Made by a program: the position numbers and the translations under genes. A model generated the notes under the pieces. That model worked only from the letters and a program-made list of their open reading frames with translations, did no database searches and was not told the DNA's origin. This document shows positions 35,318 to 45,037 of a stretch of 64,000 nt of DNA, in pieces; positions within the stretch are counted from its first letter, which is position 1; each line of letters starts with the position of its first letter. Source of the DNA: Mesorhizobium sp. WSM4311 (GTDB lineage Bacteria > Pseudomonadota > Alphaproteobacteria > Rhizobiales > Rhizobiaceae). The DNA lies in assembly GCF_002295115.1 (NCBI RefSeq), contig NZ_NSFV01000014.1, forward strand, positions 88,703-152,702, read 5' to 3'.

Positions 35318-36196
35318 ATGAAACGACGATGGACATTGTATGATCCACGGCTGGCATGGCTGCTGGTCGCGCCGGTGCTCCTGCTGCTGATCTTCTTCCT
35401 GGTGTTGCCGATCGCCGTGATGGCCGCCTACACCTTCTTCACCTTCGTCACCGCCGGCGTGGAAACCAGCGCGCTGACGACGGCGAACTGGCACGAATTC
35501 CTGACCGACAGCTATTATGCCGGCTTCCTTTTGAAGACGCTGCGGGTCGGCGCCATCACCGCGCTGCTTTGCGGAGTGCTCGGTTATTTCCCGGCCTATT
35601 TCATCTGGGGGACGACCTTCAAGCACAAATGGCTGCTGCTTCTCCTGCTCATCGTGCCGTTCTGGATCAGTTTCACCATCCGCACCTTTTCCTGGATCAA
35701 CATCCTTGGCGAACAGGGCGTCATCAATGTCGCGCTGCTGAAGATGGGCATCATCAGCGAGCCGCTGCCGATGCTCTACAATGAAGGTGCGGTCATCCTG
35801 GGCATGCTGCACTTCCTGCTGCCCTACATGATCCTCAACGTCTATGTCAGCCTCGAGGGCATCGACCGCACCCTGATTTCGGCGGCGCGCTCGATGGGCT
35901 GCACCAGCGCGCAGGCGTTCCGCGAGGTCACGCTGCCGCTTTCGCTGCCCGGGCTGGCGGCAGGCCTGCTGCTCTGCTTCGTGCTGGCCGCCGGCAGCTA
36001 TGTGACGCCGCAGCTGCTCGGTTCCGGCCGCGACGCGCTGTTCGGCAATCTGATCTACGACACCATCATGGGCGAGCTGAACTGGCCGATGGGCGCCACG
36101 CTTTCGATCGTGCTGTTCCTCGTGCTCGGCTCCTTCGCCGCCATCTACACACGCTTCATGGGCATGTCGCAGATCGTCAAGGGATTGGGCGGATGA
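35318..36196 (+). CDS. ABC transporter permease, polyamine type (PotB-like)
   Basis: A 292-residue inner-membrane protein with six hydrophobic spans and the permease EAA-type loop in AARSMGCTSAQAFREVTLPLS, which docks with the ATPase. It matches the PotB/PotH branch of spermidine/putrescine permeases. The ATG at 35318 is preferred to a GTG six bases upstream. First gene of a four-gene importer; its stop overlaps the next gene's ATG by 4 bases. Confidence 0.9.
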   Translation: MKRRWTLYDPRLAWLLVAPVLLLLIFFLVLPIAVMAAYTFFTFVTAGVETSALTTANWHEFLTDSYYAGFLLKTLRVGAITALLCGVLGYFPAYFIWGTTFKHKWLLLLLLIVPFWISFTIRTFSWINILGEQGVINVALLKMGIISEPLPMLYNEGAVILGMLHFLLPYMILNVYVSLEGIDRTLISAARSMGCTSAQAFREVTLPLSLPGLAAGLLLCFVLAAGSYVTPQLLGSGRDALFGNLIYDTIMGELNWPMGATLSIVLFLVLGSFAAIYTRFMGMSQIVKGLGG

Positions 36197-37032
36197 AGGC
36201 GCGGCGCAAAGAGGAAGGCAGATGGGCCTGGCGGCTGACCGGCTTCGTCACGGTCTGCGTCTACATCTTCATGTTCGCGCCGATCGTGGCGACGGTGATC
36301 CTGTCGTTCAACGCCTCGATGTTCGGCGGCTTCCCGATGACCGGCTTCAGCCTGCAATGGTACGTCAAGCTGATGGCCAACGAACCGGTGCTGGCCGCCT
36401 TCCGCACGTCGCTTTGGATCGCGCTGGTCACCGCCGCCGTCACCACGGCCACAGGCGTCGTCACGTCGTTTGCGCTGGTGCGCTTCGAATTCCGCGGCAA
36501 GCAGGCGCTGAGCACTCTGGTGATCCTGCCGGCGCTGGTGCCCGAGACCATCCTCGGCGTCGGCCTTCTGGTGCTGATCAAGGCGGTCGACCAGCCGCGC
36601 ACCATGCTTCTCCTGGTGCTCGGCCACATCCTGCTCGCCGTGCCCTATGTGGTGCTGATCACCCAGGCGCGCATGGTCGGCATCCGCCGCGTCTACGAGG
36701 AGGCGGCGCTCTCGCTCGGCGCCTCGCGCTTTTCATCCTTCCGCGAGATCACGCTGCCGCTGCTCATCCCCGCCGTCATCGGCGGCGCGCTGCTCGCCTT
36801 CACCATCTCGTTCGACAATACGTCGGCCAGCCTGTTCTGGCGGCCGGCGGGCGTCGAGACCATGCCCACCCAGATCCTTTCGATGCTCAAGATCTCGATC
36901 AGCCCGGAGATCAACGCGCTCGGCACCGTGATGATCCTGGTGACCGTCGGCATCCCGCTGCTCGGCGGCCTGATCCTGCAAAGCCTGACCAGATTGAAAC
37001 GACGCGACGAACCAAAGGAGGAAGCACGATGA
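36193..37032 (+). CDS. ABC transporter permease, polyamine type (PotC-like)
   Basis: A 279-residue protein with six membrane helices and the EAA loop EEAALSLGASRFSSFREITLPLL. It is the PotC/PotI-type partner of the preceding permease. The start overlaps the upstream stop (ATGA) and its own stop overlaps the binding-protein start (ATGA), so the three genes are translationally coupled. Confidence 0.92.
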   Translation: MKARRKEEGRWAWRLTGFVTVCVYIFMFAPIVATVILSFNASMFGGFPMTGFSLQWYVKLMANEPVLAAFRTSLWIALVTAAVTTATGVVTSFALVRFEFRGKQALSTLVILPALVPETILGVGLLVLIKAVDQPRTMLLLVLGHILLAVPYVVLITQARMVGIRRVYEEAALSLGASRFSSFREITLPLLIPAVIGGALLAFTISFDNTSASLFWRPAGVETMPTQILSMLKISISPEINALGTVMILVTVGIPLLGGLILQSLTRLKRRDEPKEEAR

Positions 37033-38171
37033 AACTGTCCAACGGCAAGCGGCTTGAACGGCTGCACGATAGGTACCAAAACGGCGATCTCAGCCGCCGC
37101 ACTTTCCTGACGCTGACCGCCGCCGCGGCCGCCGCGGCCGGTCTCGACATGCCCTGGATGCGGCAGGCGCTCGCCGCGGTCGAGGAGGTTCGCTTCGATG
37201 GCTGGGGCGGCACGGTGCAGGACGCGATCGACAAATACGCCTTCAAGCCCTACACGGCCAAGACCAAGATCAAGGTGGTCCAGGGCACGTTCGGCGACGA
37301 GGACGAGATCATCACCAAGATCAAGACCGCCAAGCCCGGCGACTACCAGGTCATCCATTCCTCCGGCGTCAACTACTACATCAAATACGTGAATGGCGGC
37401 CTGACCTCGGAGATCAACGAGGCCAACATCCCCAACATGGCCAATGTGCTGCAGCCGATGATCGACCCGTTCCGCAAGCTGACGCCGAAACTCTCGGCCG
37501 TGCCTTACGACTATGGCACGACCGGCATCGCCTACAACACCAAGGTGATCTCGCCCGAGGAAGCCAAGGAAAAGGGCGCGGCCCTTTTGCTCGACAAGAA
37601 ATATGCCGGCAAGGTCGGCGGCTATTCCGACATGACCACGCGCGTCTGGTACGCCGCGCTCGCCACCGGACAGGATCCCAACAACCTCAAGGACATGGAC
37701 GCGATCTGGGCCAAGGTGCGCGAAACGCGCGACCTCGCCAAGAAGTTCTGGAGCTCCGGCGCGGAGCTGATGGACCTGCTTTCCAAGGGCGAGATCGTGG
37801 TGACCGACGCCTGGTCGGGCCGCGTCGCCGCCTTGCAGGACCAGGGCCATCCGATCGGCTATCTCGATCCGGCCGGCTCCTATGCCTGGATGGAGGACAT
37901 GCTGATCCTGAAAGGCTCGCCGATGGCCGAGTGCGAGGAGTTGATCAACTTCATGCTCGACCCGGCGACCGCCATTGCAGTTGCCGAGGGCCAGAGCTAT
38001 CCGCCGTCGCTCGACCCGACAAAGGTCAAGCTCACCGAGAAGATCGAGAAGCTGCCGGCCTTCGACAAGACCGGCACGATGAAGTCGCTGACCTTCGCCG
38101 ACCCGGTCTACTGGGCGACCAACGAGGATGCCTGGACCAAGCAGTGGAACAGGATCTCGAAAGGTGCCTGA
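37029..38171 (+). CDS. ABC transporter substrate-binding protein, polyamine type, Tat-exported
   Basis: A 380-residue binding protein of the PotD/PotF family. The N-terminus carries a twin-arginine signal (SRRTFLTLTAAAAAAAGL, cut near ALAA), so it is exported folded. The mature domain shows the PotD-like fold, with VPYDYGTTGIAYNTK, a conserved aromatic-rich ligand-site region. Ligands for the group include putrescine, spermidine and related amines; the exact one cannot be told. A very stable GC hairpin follows 22 bases after its stop. Confidence 0.9.
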   Translation: MKLSNGKRLERLHDRYQNGDLSRRTFLTLTAAAAAAAGLDMPWMRQALAAVEEVRFDGWGGTVQDAIDKYAFKPYTAKTKIKVVQGTFGDEDEIITKIKTAKPGDYQVIHSSGVNYYIKYVNGGLTSEINEANIPNMANVLQPMIDPFRKLTPKLSAVPYDYGTTGIAYNTKVISPEEAKEKGAALLLDKKYAGKVGGYSDMTTRVWYAALATGQDPNNLKDMDAIWAKVRETRDLAKKFWSSGAELMDLLSKGEIVVTDAWSGRVAALQDQGHPIGYLDPAGSYAWMEDMLILKGSPMAECEELINFMLDPATAIAVAEGQSYPPSLDPTKVKLTEKIEKLPAFDKTGTMKSLTFADPVYWATNEDAWTKQWNRISKGA

Positions 38172-39336
38172 CAGAAACGACCTTTCGGAAGTGCCCCGGC
38201 CGGAAGCGGCCGGGGCGGCAAGGAGCGCAGCCGCTCTGGGCGGCGGCATCGGGGCCGGCCAGCCGGCGGTCGAGTTCCGCGACATCGACATCGCCTATGG
38301 CAAGTTCGTCGCCGTGCGCGATTTCTCGCTCTCCATCGCCAAGGGCAGCTTCGTCACCTTGCTCGGCCCTTCGGGCTGCGGCAAGACGACGATCCTGCGC
38401 TCCATCGCCGGCCTCGTCGACATTTCGGGCGGCCAGATCATGATCGACGGGCGACGGGTCGACGACGTGCCGATCTACAGGCGCAACATCGGCCTGGTCT
38501 TCCAGAGCTATGCGCTGTTTCCGCACAAGAACGTCTTCGACAATGTCGCCTTCGGCCTGAAGTACCGCAACGTGCCGAAGCCCGAGATCGCCCGCAAGGT
38601 CGGCCAGGCGCTCGAGATGGTGCGGCTGCCGGGCAGCGAGAAGAAGCTGCCGTCGCAGCTGTCGGGCGGGCAGCAGCAGCGCATCGCGCTCGCCCGCGCC
38701 ATCGTCTTCGAGCCGCAAGTGCTGCTGCTCGACGAGCCGCTGTCGGCGCTGGACGCCAATATGCGTGAGGAGATGCGCGTCGAGATCAAGAAGATCCAGA
38801 AGGAAACCGGCATTACCGCCATCTTCGTCACCCACGACCAGGAGGAAGCGCTCTCCATGTCGGATCGCATCGTGGTGATGAACGCCGGCGCGGTCGAGCA
38901 GATCGGAACCCCGCAGGAAGTCTATGAGACGCCCGCCACGGCCTTCGTCGCCGACTTCCTCGGCAAGGCTAACATGCTCGCCGGCACCGTAAGCCGGTCT
39001 GGCCAGGCAATAGCGGTGACGCTAGCCACCGGCCAGACGGTCGAGGTGGCCTGCCCAAGGCCGCTTGCGCAGGGCAGCAAGGTCACTGTCGTGCTGCGGC
39101 CGCAGAAACTGTCGGTCGGCACGGCGGCAAGCATCAACAGGCTGTCCGGCCGTGTCGTCTCGGCCTCGTATCTGGGCGGCAGCGCGATCTACGAGATCGA
39201 CATTGGCGGCAAGACGATCATCCGCGCCAACGCGCCGATCACCGGCCGCGTCCTTCGCGAAGGCGAGGCGATCGACATCGGATTCGATCCCGAAGACTGC
39301 GTTCTGCTCGACGAGGATGGTCGGCGGATTTCGTGA
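38164..39336 (+). CDS. ABC transporter ATP-binding protein, polyamine type (PotA-like)
   Basis: A 390-residue ATPase with Walker A GPSGCGKTT, Q-loop in LVFQSYALFPH, signature LSGGQQQR, Walker B VLLLDEPLSALD and switch histidine in VTHDQEEA, then a TOBE-type C-terminal domain (about 275-390). The start is uncertain: GTG 38164 overlaps the binding-protein stop; ATG 38128 and GTG 38191 are alternatives. Together with the three preceding genes it forms a complete importer. Confidence 0.92.
   Translation: MPDRNDLSEVPRPEAAGAARSAAALGGGIGAGQPAVEFRDIDIAYGKFVAVRDFSLSIAKGSFVTLLGPSGCGKTTILRSIAGLVDISGGQIMIDGRRVDDVPIYRRNIGLVFQSYALFPHKNVFDNVAFGLKYRNVPKPEIARKVGQALEMVRLPGSEKKLPSQLSGGQQQRIALARAIVFEPQVLLLDEPLSALDANMREEMRVEIKKIQKETGITAIFVTHDQEEALSMSDRIVVMNAGAVEQIGTPQEVYETPATAFVADFLGKANMLAGTVSRSGQAIAVTLATGQTVEVACPRPLAQGSKVTVVLRPQKLSVGTAASINRLSGRVVSASYLGGSAIYEIDIGGKTIIRANAPITGRVLREGEAIDIGFDPEDCVLLDEDGRRIS
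38194..38215. promoter_or_regulatory. GC-rich mRNA hairpin between binding-protein and ATPase genes
   Basis: Perfect 8-base stem CCCCGGCC/GGCCGGGG, 6-base loop, no U-run. It lies at the start of the ATPase reading frame, so it could protect the binding-protein mRNA 3' end and lower ATPase translation. Confidence 0.5.
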
Positions 39337-39387
39337 TGCATGTCGCCGGGAAGCCGGCCCGGCTTGGAGGCCGGTCAGCGACCAGCT

Positions 39388-40368
39388 TCATTGCCCCGCC
39401 GCGCCGGCGGGCACGCGGTTGGGATGCCGCAGATGGGTCGGCGTGACGCCCGTCTGCTGGCGGAACACGCGGCTGAAATGGCCGGCATTGGTGAAGCCGC
39501 AGCGGTAGGCGATGTCACCGATCTGCAGGTCGCTGCCTTCGAGCAGCGACTTCGCATGATGCACTCTCAGCGCCAGGTATGCCGCCATCGGGCCGATACC
39601 CAGCTCCGTCCCGAAAAGCCGTTCGAGCTGGCGCCTCGAGCAGTTGAGCCGGGTTGCGATCTCGCCGACGGACAGCGTCTCCTGCAGGTTGCTCTCCATC
39701 AACAGCAAAGCGCGCTTGACCGCGCGGCTTGACGCCGCCGGGAACAGGTCGCCGACAGGCTGCACGTCCCGGCTGCTCCTGATGCGGTCGAGCACCAGGA
39801 TCTTGGCGGCCTTTTCCGCCGCCTTCTGGCCGATGAACTGCGACACGAAATAGCCGGCAAGGTCGGCCGCCCCCGTGCCGCCGGCGCAGGTCGAGCGGCC
39901 TCGGTCGACGGAATACAGGCTGTCGGCATGGGCGTTGACATCGGGGAACTGGCTACGGAAATCCTTGATATGGAACCAGCTGACGGCGGCGGCATAGCCG
40001 TCGAGCAGGCCGTAGCGCGCCAGTACGAAGCTTCCCGTGCAGAGCGCCGTCAGCGGCACCCCCTTTTCGGCAGCCCGCAACAGGAAGGCCTCCTTGTCGG
40101 AACTCAGGCTGCGGTTGGTGTCGAGCAGGCCGCCGACCACGACGATATTGTCGAAATCCTCCGGATTGCCGATCCCCTTGGTGGGCAGCAATTCGACGCC
40201 GCAGCTGGCCCGGATCGGCAGGCCGCGTTCGCCGACGATCTCCCAGTCGAACTCGATCCTGCGGCTGCGGTCGCCCTCATCGCCCGCCAGCCGCAGCGTG
40301 TCGATGAACAGCGACAGCGGCGACAGCGTGAAGTCGCGAACCAAAAGAAACGCAAAACGCCTTGCCAT
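39388..40368 (-). CDS. GlxA-family AraC-type transcriptional regulator
   Basis: A 326-residue regulator. The N-terminal ~190 residues form a DJ-1/PfpI-like (amidotransferase-fold) domain (VVVGGL and the nucleophile-elbow LTALCTGSFVLAR with its cysteine), and the C-terminus is an AraC-type double HTH (LQIGDIAYRCGFTNAGHFSR). The ATG at 40368 has GGAAG upstream. Regulators of this type in rhizobia often control amine, choline or amino-acid uptake and use. It converges on the polyamine importer with a 51-base gap, supporting a link to that operon (inference). Confidence 0.9.
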   Translation of the reverse strand: MARRFAFLLVRDFTLSPLSLFIDTLRLAGDEGDRSRRIEFDWEIVGERGLPIRASCGVELLPTKGIGNPEDFDNIVVVGGLLDTNRSLSSDKEAFLLRAAEKGVPLTALCTGSFVLARYGLLDGYAAAVSWFHIKDFRSQFPDVNAHADSLYSVDRGRSTCAGGTGAADLAGYFVSQFIGQKAAEKAAKILVLDRIRSSRDVQPVGDLFPAASSRAVKRALLLMESNLQETLSVGEIATRLNCSRRQLERLFGTELGIGPMAAYLALRVHHAKSLLEGSDLQIGDIAYRCGFTNAGHFSRVFRQQTGVTPTHLRHPNRVPAGAAGQ

Positions 40369-40499
40369 TGTACTTCCGCCGCCCGTCCGCCTGCCATAGC
40401 TGATGCCGAAACTTGCCACCAGTCTGGAAGGGTAAATTTAAGCGTTTTCTACTACAGTCCATCGATGAGCTATAGTTCAGGAAAGGTGTCAGGGTCGAA

Positions 40500-43133
40500 T
40501 TGACCATCACTGGATTCAGCCTCGGCCGCCTGAGACGGGCCGTTCTTTCTTCCGCCAACTTGCCGGCGGCGATCGCTTTTGTCGTGCTTCTGATCTGCTC
40601 CATCGTTGCCGACCAGCAGAACAGGAGGGTCTCCGACCAACTGGCGCGCGCCGACGTGCTGGCCAAGGTAAACATCATCCGCGCCAAGCTCGAAGGCAAC
40701 ATTAACGGCAATCTTCAGCTTGTTCAGGGTTTGGTCTCGGCCATCGATACCGAACCCTTTATGGGCCAGCAGAGATTTGCCTCGCTTGCCGGAAATCTGT
40801 TCCAGCAGAAATCGCAATTGCGCAACATTGCCGGCGCGCCCGACCTGGTGATCTCGCTGATGTACCCCATGGAAGGCAACGAGAAGGCCATCGGGCTCGA
40901 TTACCGCAAGAACGAAGCGCAGCGCATGGCGGCGCTGCGGGCGCGCGACCAGCGAGTCCTGGTGTTTGCCGGCCCGGTCGACCTCGCCCAAGGCGGGCGC
41001 GGCTTCATCGGCCGCATCCCGGTCTTTGTTCCGACCGCGAACGGCGGCGACCGTTTCTGGGGCATCGTCTCGGCGGTGGTCGATGTCGACCGGCTCTACG
41101 CGGCGAGTGGGTTGACCGATCCGGATCTCGACATCGATGTCGCGCTCACAGGCAAGGATGCGCTGGGCGGCGGCGGCGAACGCTTTTTCGGCGGCGGCCA
41201 GGTCATTGCCGGAAATCCCGTATCGGCCGATGTGCAGCTGCCATCGGGTTCCTGGCAGATTTCGGCCCTCCCCAAGGGCGGCTGGCCGGAGGCTCCGAAA
41301 AACGAGTGGGCCTTGCGGTCGCTTATGTTGCTCGCCGGGGCGCTGGTGGTGCTGCCGATCATGGTGGCCGGTCGGCTGTTTGGCGAAAGGCAGAAAAACT
41401 ACGCCGAGCTGAGGCGCCTGTCCGGGCGCCTGGAGCTGGCGCTGGAAGCCTCTGGCATTGGCGTTTGGGAACACGACCTCACCACCAATGAAATGGTGTG
41501 GGATGACCGCGTCAACGAGATCTACGGCAAGTCAGCCGACGGCAAGCCACGCGGCTATGATGACTGGGCGCAGGCGATCCATCCTGAAGATCTGGTACGG
41601 GCGAGACAGGACTTCGATCTCGCCGCGGCCAAACAAGGCCCCTATTCCTCACAATACCGGCTCCTACGCCCCGACGGCACCGTCCGCCATGTGCGCACGC
41701 GCGCGACCTACTTCCAGGACATTGGCGGAACGCCCAAGCTGATCGGCGCCGAATGGGACGTGACCAGCGACGTGCTGCTCAACGAAAACCTCATTCGTGA
41801 ACGCCAGTTGACGGAATCGAATAACGCCGAAATCAATCTCGCCAAGGCACATATCGAGTATGCGGCGCTACACGATTCGCTGACCGGCCTGCCCAACCGC
41901 CGCTATCTCGATGAACTGCTGGCCGAAAACGGCGAACCGGACCGGCGCACAGCACTGCTGCACCTGGACCTCGACCGCTTCAAGCAGATCAACGACACGC
42001 TCGGCCACGCTGCGGGCGATGCCATGCTGGTGCATGCATCCAAGGTTATCCAGGCCAATGCGGGCCATGACGATTTCGTTGCGCGCATCGGCGGCGACGA
42101 GTTCGTCGTGGTGAGCCATGGGCTTGACGACGACGGACTGTCGGCACTTGCCCATCGCATCATCGAGGACATGCGCCAACCTGTCGATTACCGCGGTCAT
42201 CCGTGCCGTTTCGGGGTCAGTATCGGCATTGCCGCCAACAACGGCGTCGACGTGAAACAGTTGCTGGTCAACGCCGATCTGGCGCTCTATCGGGCCAAAA
42301 GCCGTGGCCGCAACCGCTACGAGTTCTTCAACGAGGAGTTGCAGAGCGAGATCGTGCGGACCAAGCAGATCGCCGACGAGATCCTCGGCGGGTTGGAGCG
42401 GAACGAATTCGTCGCCTACTATCAGCCGCAGTTCGACGCCAGCACGCTCGAGATCGTCGGCGTAGAGGCGTTGTCGCGCTGGAAGCACCCGCGACGCGGC
42501 ATCCTGGCCCCTGACGCTTATCTCAAGGTGGCTGAAGAACTCAACGTCGTGGCGCTGATCGACCGCATCGTCCTCAAACACGCGCTGGAGAATTTCGAGC
42601 GTTGGTCGCACAGTCATCTCAACATCCCGCGCGTGTCGGTCAACGTCTCGGCCAGGCGGCTGGAGGACAGGGACCTGATTGAAGGTCTGCGCAAGCTCGC
42701 CATCAAGGCTGGAACGGTGTCGTTCGAACTGGTGGAGTCCATTTTCCTCGATGAAAACGACGACCTGGTCACGTGGAATATCGACCACATCAAGGAGCTC
42801 GGCATAGACATCGAGATCGACGATTTCGGCACCGGCCACGCCTCGATCGTCTCGCTGCTCAAATTGCGTCCGCGCCGCCTCAAGATCGACCGCCAACTGA
42901 TCACACCCATCACCGGCTCAATGGCGCAACGGCATTTGGTGGCGTCGATCATCGAGATCGGCAAATCGCTCGGCATCGAAGTGGTCGCCGAGGGCGTCGA
43001 GACGATGGAGCATGCGCGCATCCTCAAGGAACTTGGCTGCGATATCCTGCAGGGCTACCTTTTTGGCCGCCCGATGGAGGCCAAGGCCTTCAAGGCCTTC
43101 GCCCTATCGCGTAAATGGCTGGCCGCGGGCTAG
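40500..43133 (+). CDS. Cyclic di-GMP signalling protein with CHASE-like, PAS, GGDEF and EAL domains
   Basis: An 877-residue membrane sensor starting with TTG. A first membrane helix is at about 19-38, an extracytoplasmic sensory region at ~40-265 (CHASE-like), a second helix at about 272-292, then a PAS domain (~310-425), GGDEF at 531-535 and EAL at 656-658. GGDEF is intact, and EAL carries DDFGTG and EGVE, so both synthase and phosphodiesterase activities are possible. The TTG start was chosen because the in-phase region upstream has no ATG; a nearby ATG at 40465 is out of frame. It probably tunes attachment or motility. Confidence 0.92.
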   Translation: MTITGFSLGRLRRAVLSSANLPAAIAFVVLLICSIVADQQNRRVSDQLARADVLAKVNIIRAKLEGNINGNLQLVQGLVSAIDTEPFMGQQRFASLAGNLFQQKSQLRNIAGAPDLVISLMYPMEGNEKAIGLDYRKNEAQRMAALRARDQRVLVFAGPVDLAQGGRGFIGRIPVFVPTANGGDRFWGIVSAVVDVDRLYAASGLTDPDLDIDVALTGKDALGGGGERFFGGGQVIAGNPVSADVQLPSGSWQISALPKGGWPEAPKNEWALRSLMLLAGALVVLPIMVAGRLFGERQKNYAELRRLSGRLELALEASGIGVWEHDLTTNEMVWDDRVNEIYGKSADGKPRGYDDWAQAIHPEDLVRARQDFDLAAAKQGPYSSQYRLLRPDGTVRHVRTRATYFQDIGGTPKLIGAEWDVTSDVLLNENLIRERQLTESNNAEINLAKAHIEYAALHDSLTGLPNRRYLDELLAENGEPDRRTALLHLDLDRFKQINDTLGHAAGDAMLVHASKVIQANAGHDDFVARIGGDEFVVVSHGLDDDGLSALAHRIIEDMRQPVDYRGHPCRFGVSIGIAANNGVDVKQLLVNADLALYRAKSRGRNRYEFFNEELQSEIVRTKQIADEILGGLERNEFVAYYQPQFDASTLEIVGVEALSRWKHPRRGILAPDAYLKVAEELNVVALIDRIVLKHALENFERWSHSHLNIPRVSVNVSARRLEDRDLIEGLRKLAIKAGTVSFELVESIFLDENDDLVTWNIDHIKELGIDIEIDDFGTGHASIVSLLKLRPRRLKIDRQLITPITGSMAQRHLVASIIEIGKSLGIEVVAEGVETMEHARILKELGCDILQGYLFGRPMEAKAFKAFALSRKWLAAG

Positions 43134-43397
43134 ATTGCCCCTAACCAATGGCGTTGCCCTTGGCCGCCGCCTCACCTGTTGCAGACCAATCGCCACATCG
43201 CTATATAGCCCACGTCGGAAAAGGCAGAGTTGGTTTGGTAAGCCCAACTCCTCTCGGTAACGAGAGCTCTGGTCTTTGGCTTCGTGCACGAGATCCCCAC
43301 GACGAACATCGGACGCTGATCCAGCGCCCTGTCGTTCGTCCGTGTGGTTCTTATCTCGAGGAACGCTCCGGTCGAACATCGACCAAGGAGTAGTTTC

Positions 43398-44957
43398 ATG
43401 CACAGCCACCACCCAATTTCCTATGACGTCATCACCTCCGGCGCCGGCCCGGTCGGCTTGTTTCTCGCTTGCGAGCTGCGCCTGGCCGGCCTCTCGGTCC
43501 TGGTATTGGAAAAGGCCGACGACCCCAGCTCGCCGCTGAAACGGCTTCCTTTCGGCATGCGCGGTCTGTCAGCCCCGACCATCGAGGCCTTCCATCGTCG
43601 CGGCCTGCTGGACGCCATTGTGCCGCTGCCGGCGAAGAATGGCCCGGGCGACGACACATTGGCCGCCGCGCACTGGATGCGGCAGCCGCGCCGCCCGGGC
43701 GGCCATTTCGCCGGCATCCAGTTCCATCACGACGCCGTCGACAGCTCGAAATGGCCCTATCGCCTGCCCGGCCCGGCGGGCACCAGCATGGCGGTCGAGA
43801 TGGAGCATCTGGAAACCGCGCTCGCCACCCGCGCAGACGCAATGGGCGTCGAGATCAGGCGCGGGCTCGGCGTCGAAAACTTCGCCCAGTCGCACGAGGA
43901 TGTGACCATCCGCGCCGGTGGCGAGGTCTTTCGCGCCCGCTGGCTCGTCGGTTGCGATGGCGGCCGCAGCACGGTGCGCAAGCTTGGCGGCTTTGCCTTC
44001 ACCGGCACCGCTGCCGAGTTCACCGGCTATTCCGTCGACGTCGAAATTGCCGATCCGGACACGCTCGGCCTTGGCCGCCACTACACCCCGACGGGCATGT
44101 ACACCTACTCGCGGCCAGGCACCATCGCGATGGTCGAGTTCGACGGCGCCGCTTTCCATCGGACAGAGCCGGTCACGCTGGAGCACGTGCAGGCGGTGCT
44201 GCGCCGCGTGTCCGGCACCGACGTCACCCTGACGACGCTGCGCCTCGCCACCACCTGGACCGATCGCGCCTACCAGGCGACCACCTACCGCAATGGGCGG
44301 GTGCTGCTTGCCGGCGACGCCGCGCACATCCATTCTCCATTGGGCGGCCAGGGCCTCAACCTAGGGATTGGCGACGCCATGAACCTCGGCTGGAAGCTTG
44401 CCGCCACCATCCGCTGCGACGCGCCGGCCGGCCTCATCGACAGCTATTTCGACGAGCGGCATCCGGTGGCCGCGCAAATCCTCGACTGGTCGCGCGCCCA
44501 GGTCGCGCTGATGCGGCCAAGCCGCAGTTCACGCGCGCTCGAAGCCATCATCCGCGACCTCATCGACACGCGCGACGGCGCGACCTACTTCGCCGAGCGC
44601 GTCTGGGGCGTTTCGCTGCGCTACGACCTTGGCGGCAGCCACCCACTGGTGGGCCGCAGCGCGCCCGATTTCGAACTGGCCGACGCAACGAGGCTCGGCG
44701 AGCGCTTGCGGAACGGCCAAGGCCTGTTGCTGGACTTCGATTCCCACCCTGCCCTGCAAGCGCTTGCCAGCCACTGGAGCGGGCGGATCGCCTATGTCGC
44801 CGGGGATGCCAGGGACCGCCTGGGCCTGAGCGCCCTGCTCGTGCGCCCCGATGGCTTCGTCGCCTGGGCCGCTGATGGCGAGCCTGACCTTGGCGAAGCT
44901 GCGCAGGCCGCATCGCAATGGTTTGGCGAAGCGGCAACAGGTGGCTGCGCATGCTAA
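43398..44957 (+). CDS. FAD-dependent aromatic monooxygenase-like protein
   Basis: A 519-residue group A flavoprotein monooxygenase (PheA/TfdB/UbiH-related). The FAD-binding Rossmann GAGPVG is at 15-20, GCDGGRSTVRKL at ~190-205 is the DG motif, and GDAAHIHSPLGGQGLNLGIGDAMNLGWKLA is the second FAD motif. A thioredoxin-like C-terminal domain without catalytic cysteines follows from about 430 (GRSAPDFELAD...), as in phenol-type hydroxylases. The ATG at 43398 follows AAGGAG. Substrates are usually phenolics or polyketide aromatics. No cofactor reductase is adjacent, as is normal for single-component enzymes. Confidence 0.9.
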   Translation: MHSHHPISYDVITSGAGPVGLFLACELRLAGLSVLVLEKADDPSSPLKRLPFGMRGLSAPTIEAFHRRGLLDAIVPLPAKNGPGDDTLAAAHWMRQPRRPGGHFAGIQFHHDAVDSSKWPYRLPGPAGTSMAVEMEHLETALATRADAMGVEIRRGLGVENFAQSHEDVTIRAGGEVFRARWLVGCDGGRSTVRKLGGFAFTGTAAEFTGYSVDVEIADPDTLGLGRHYTPTGMYTYSRPGTIAMVEFDGAAFHRTEPVTLEHVQAVLRRVSGTDVTLTTLRLATTWTDRAYQATTYRNGRVLLAGDAAHIHSPLGGQGLNLGIGDAMNLGWKLAATIRCDAPAGLIDSYFDERHPVAAQILDWSRAQVALMRPSRSSRALEAIIRDLIDTRDGATYFAERVWGVSLRYDLGGSHPLVGRSAPDFELADATRLGERLRNGQGLLLDFDSHPALQALASHWSGRIAYVAGDARDRLGLSALLVRPDGFVAWAADGEPDLGEAAQAASQWFGEAATGGCAC

Positions 44958-45037
44958 GGAACTGTTTGAGCCTGATTTCGGTTGTCTGCAGTGCGAAGTG
45001 CCGTTCCACGAAGGCACCTGATGAGCGAACATGAAAC

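Noticed and set aside
38194..38215. Intrinsic terminator after the binding-protein gene
   Set aside because: No T-run follows, and the ATPase gene must be transcribed from the same operon.
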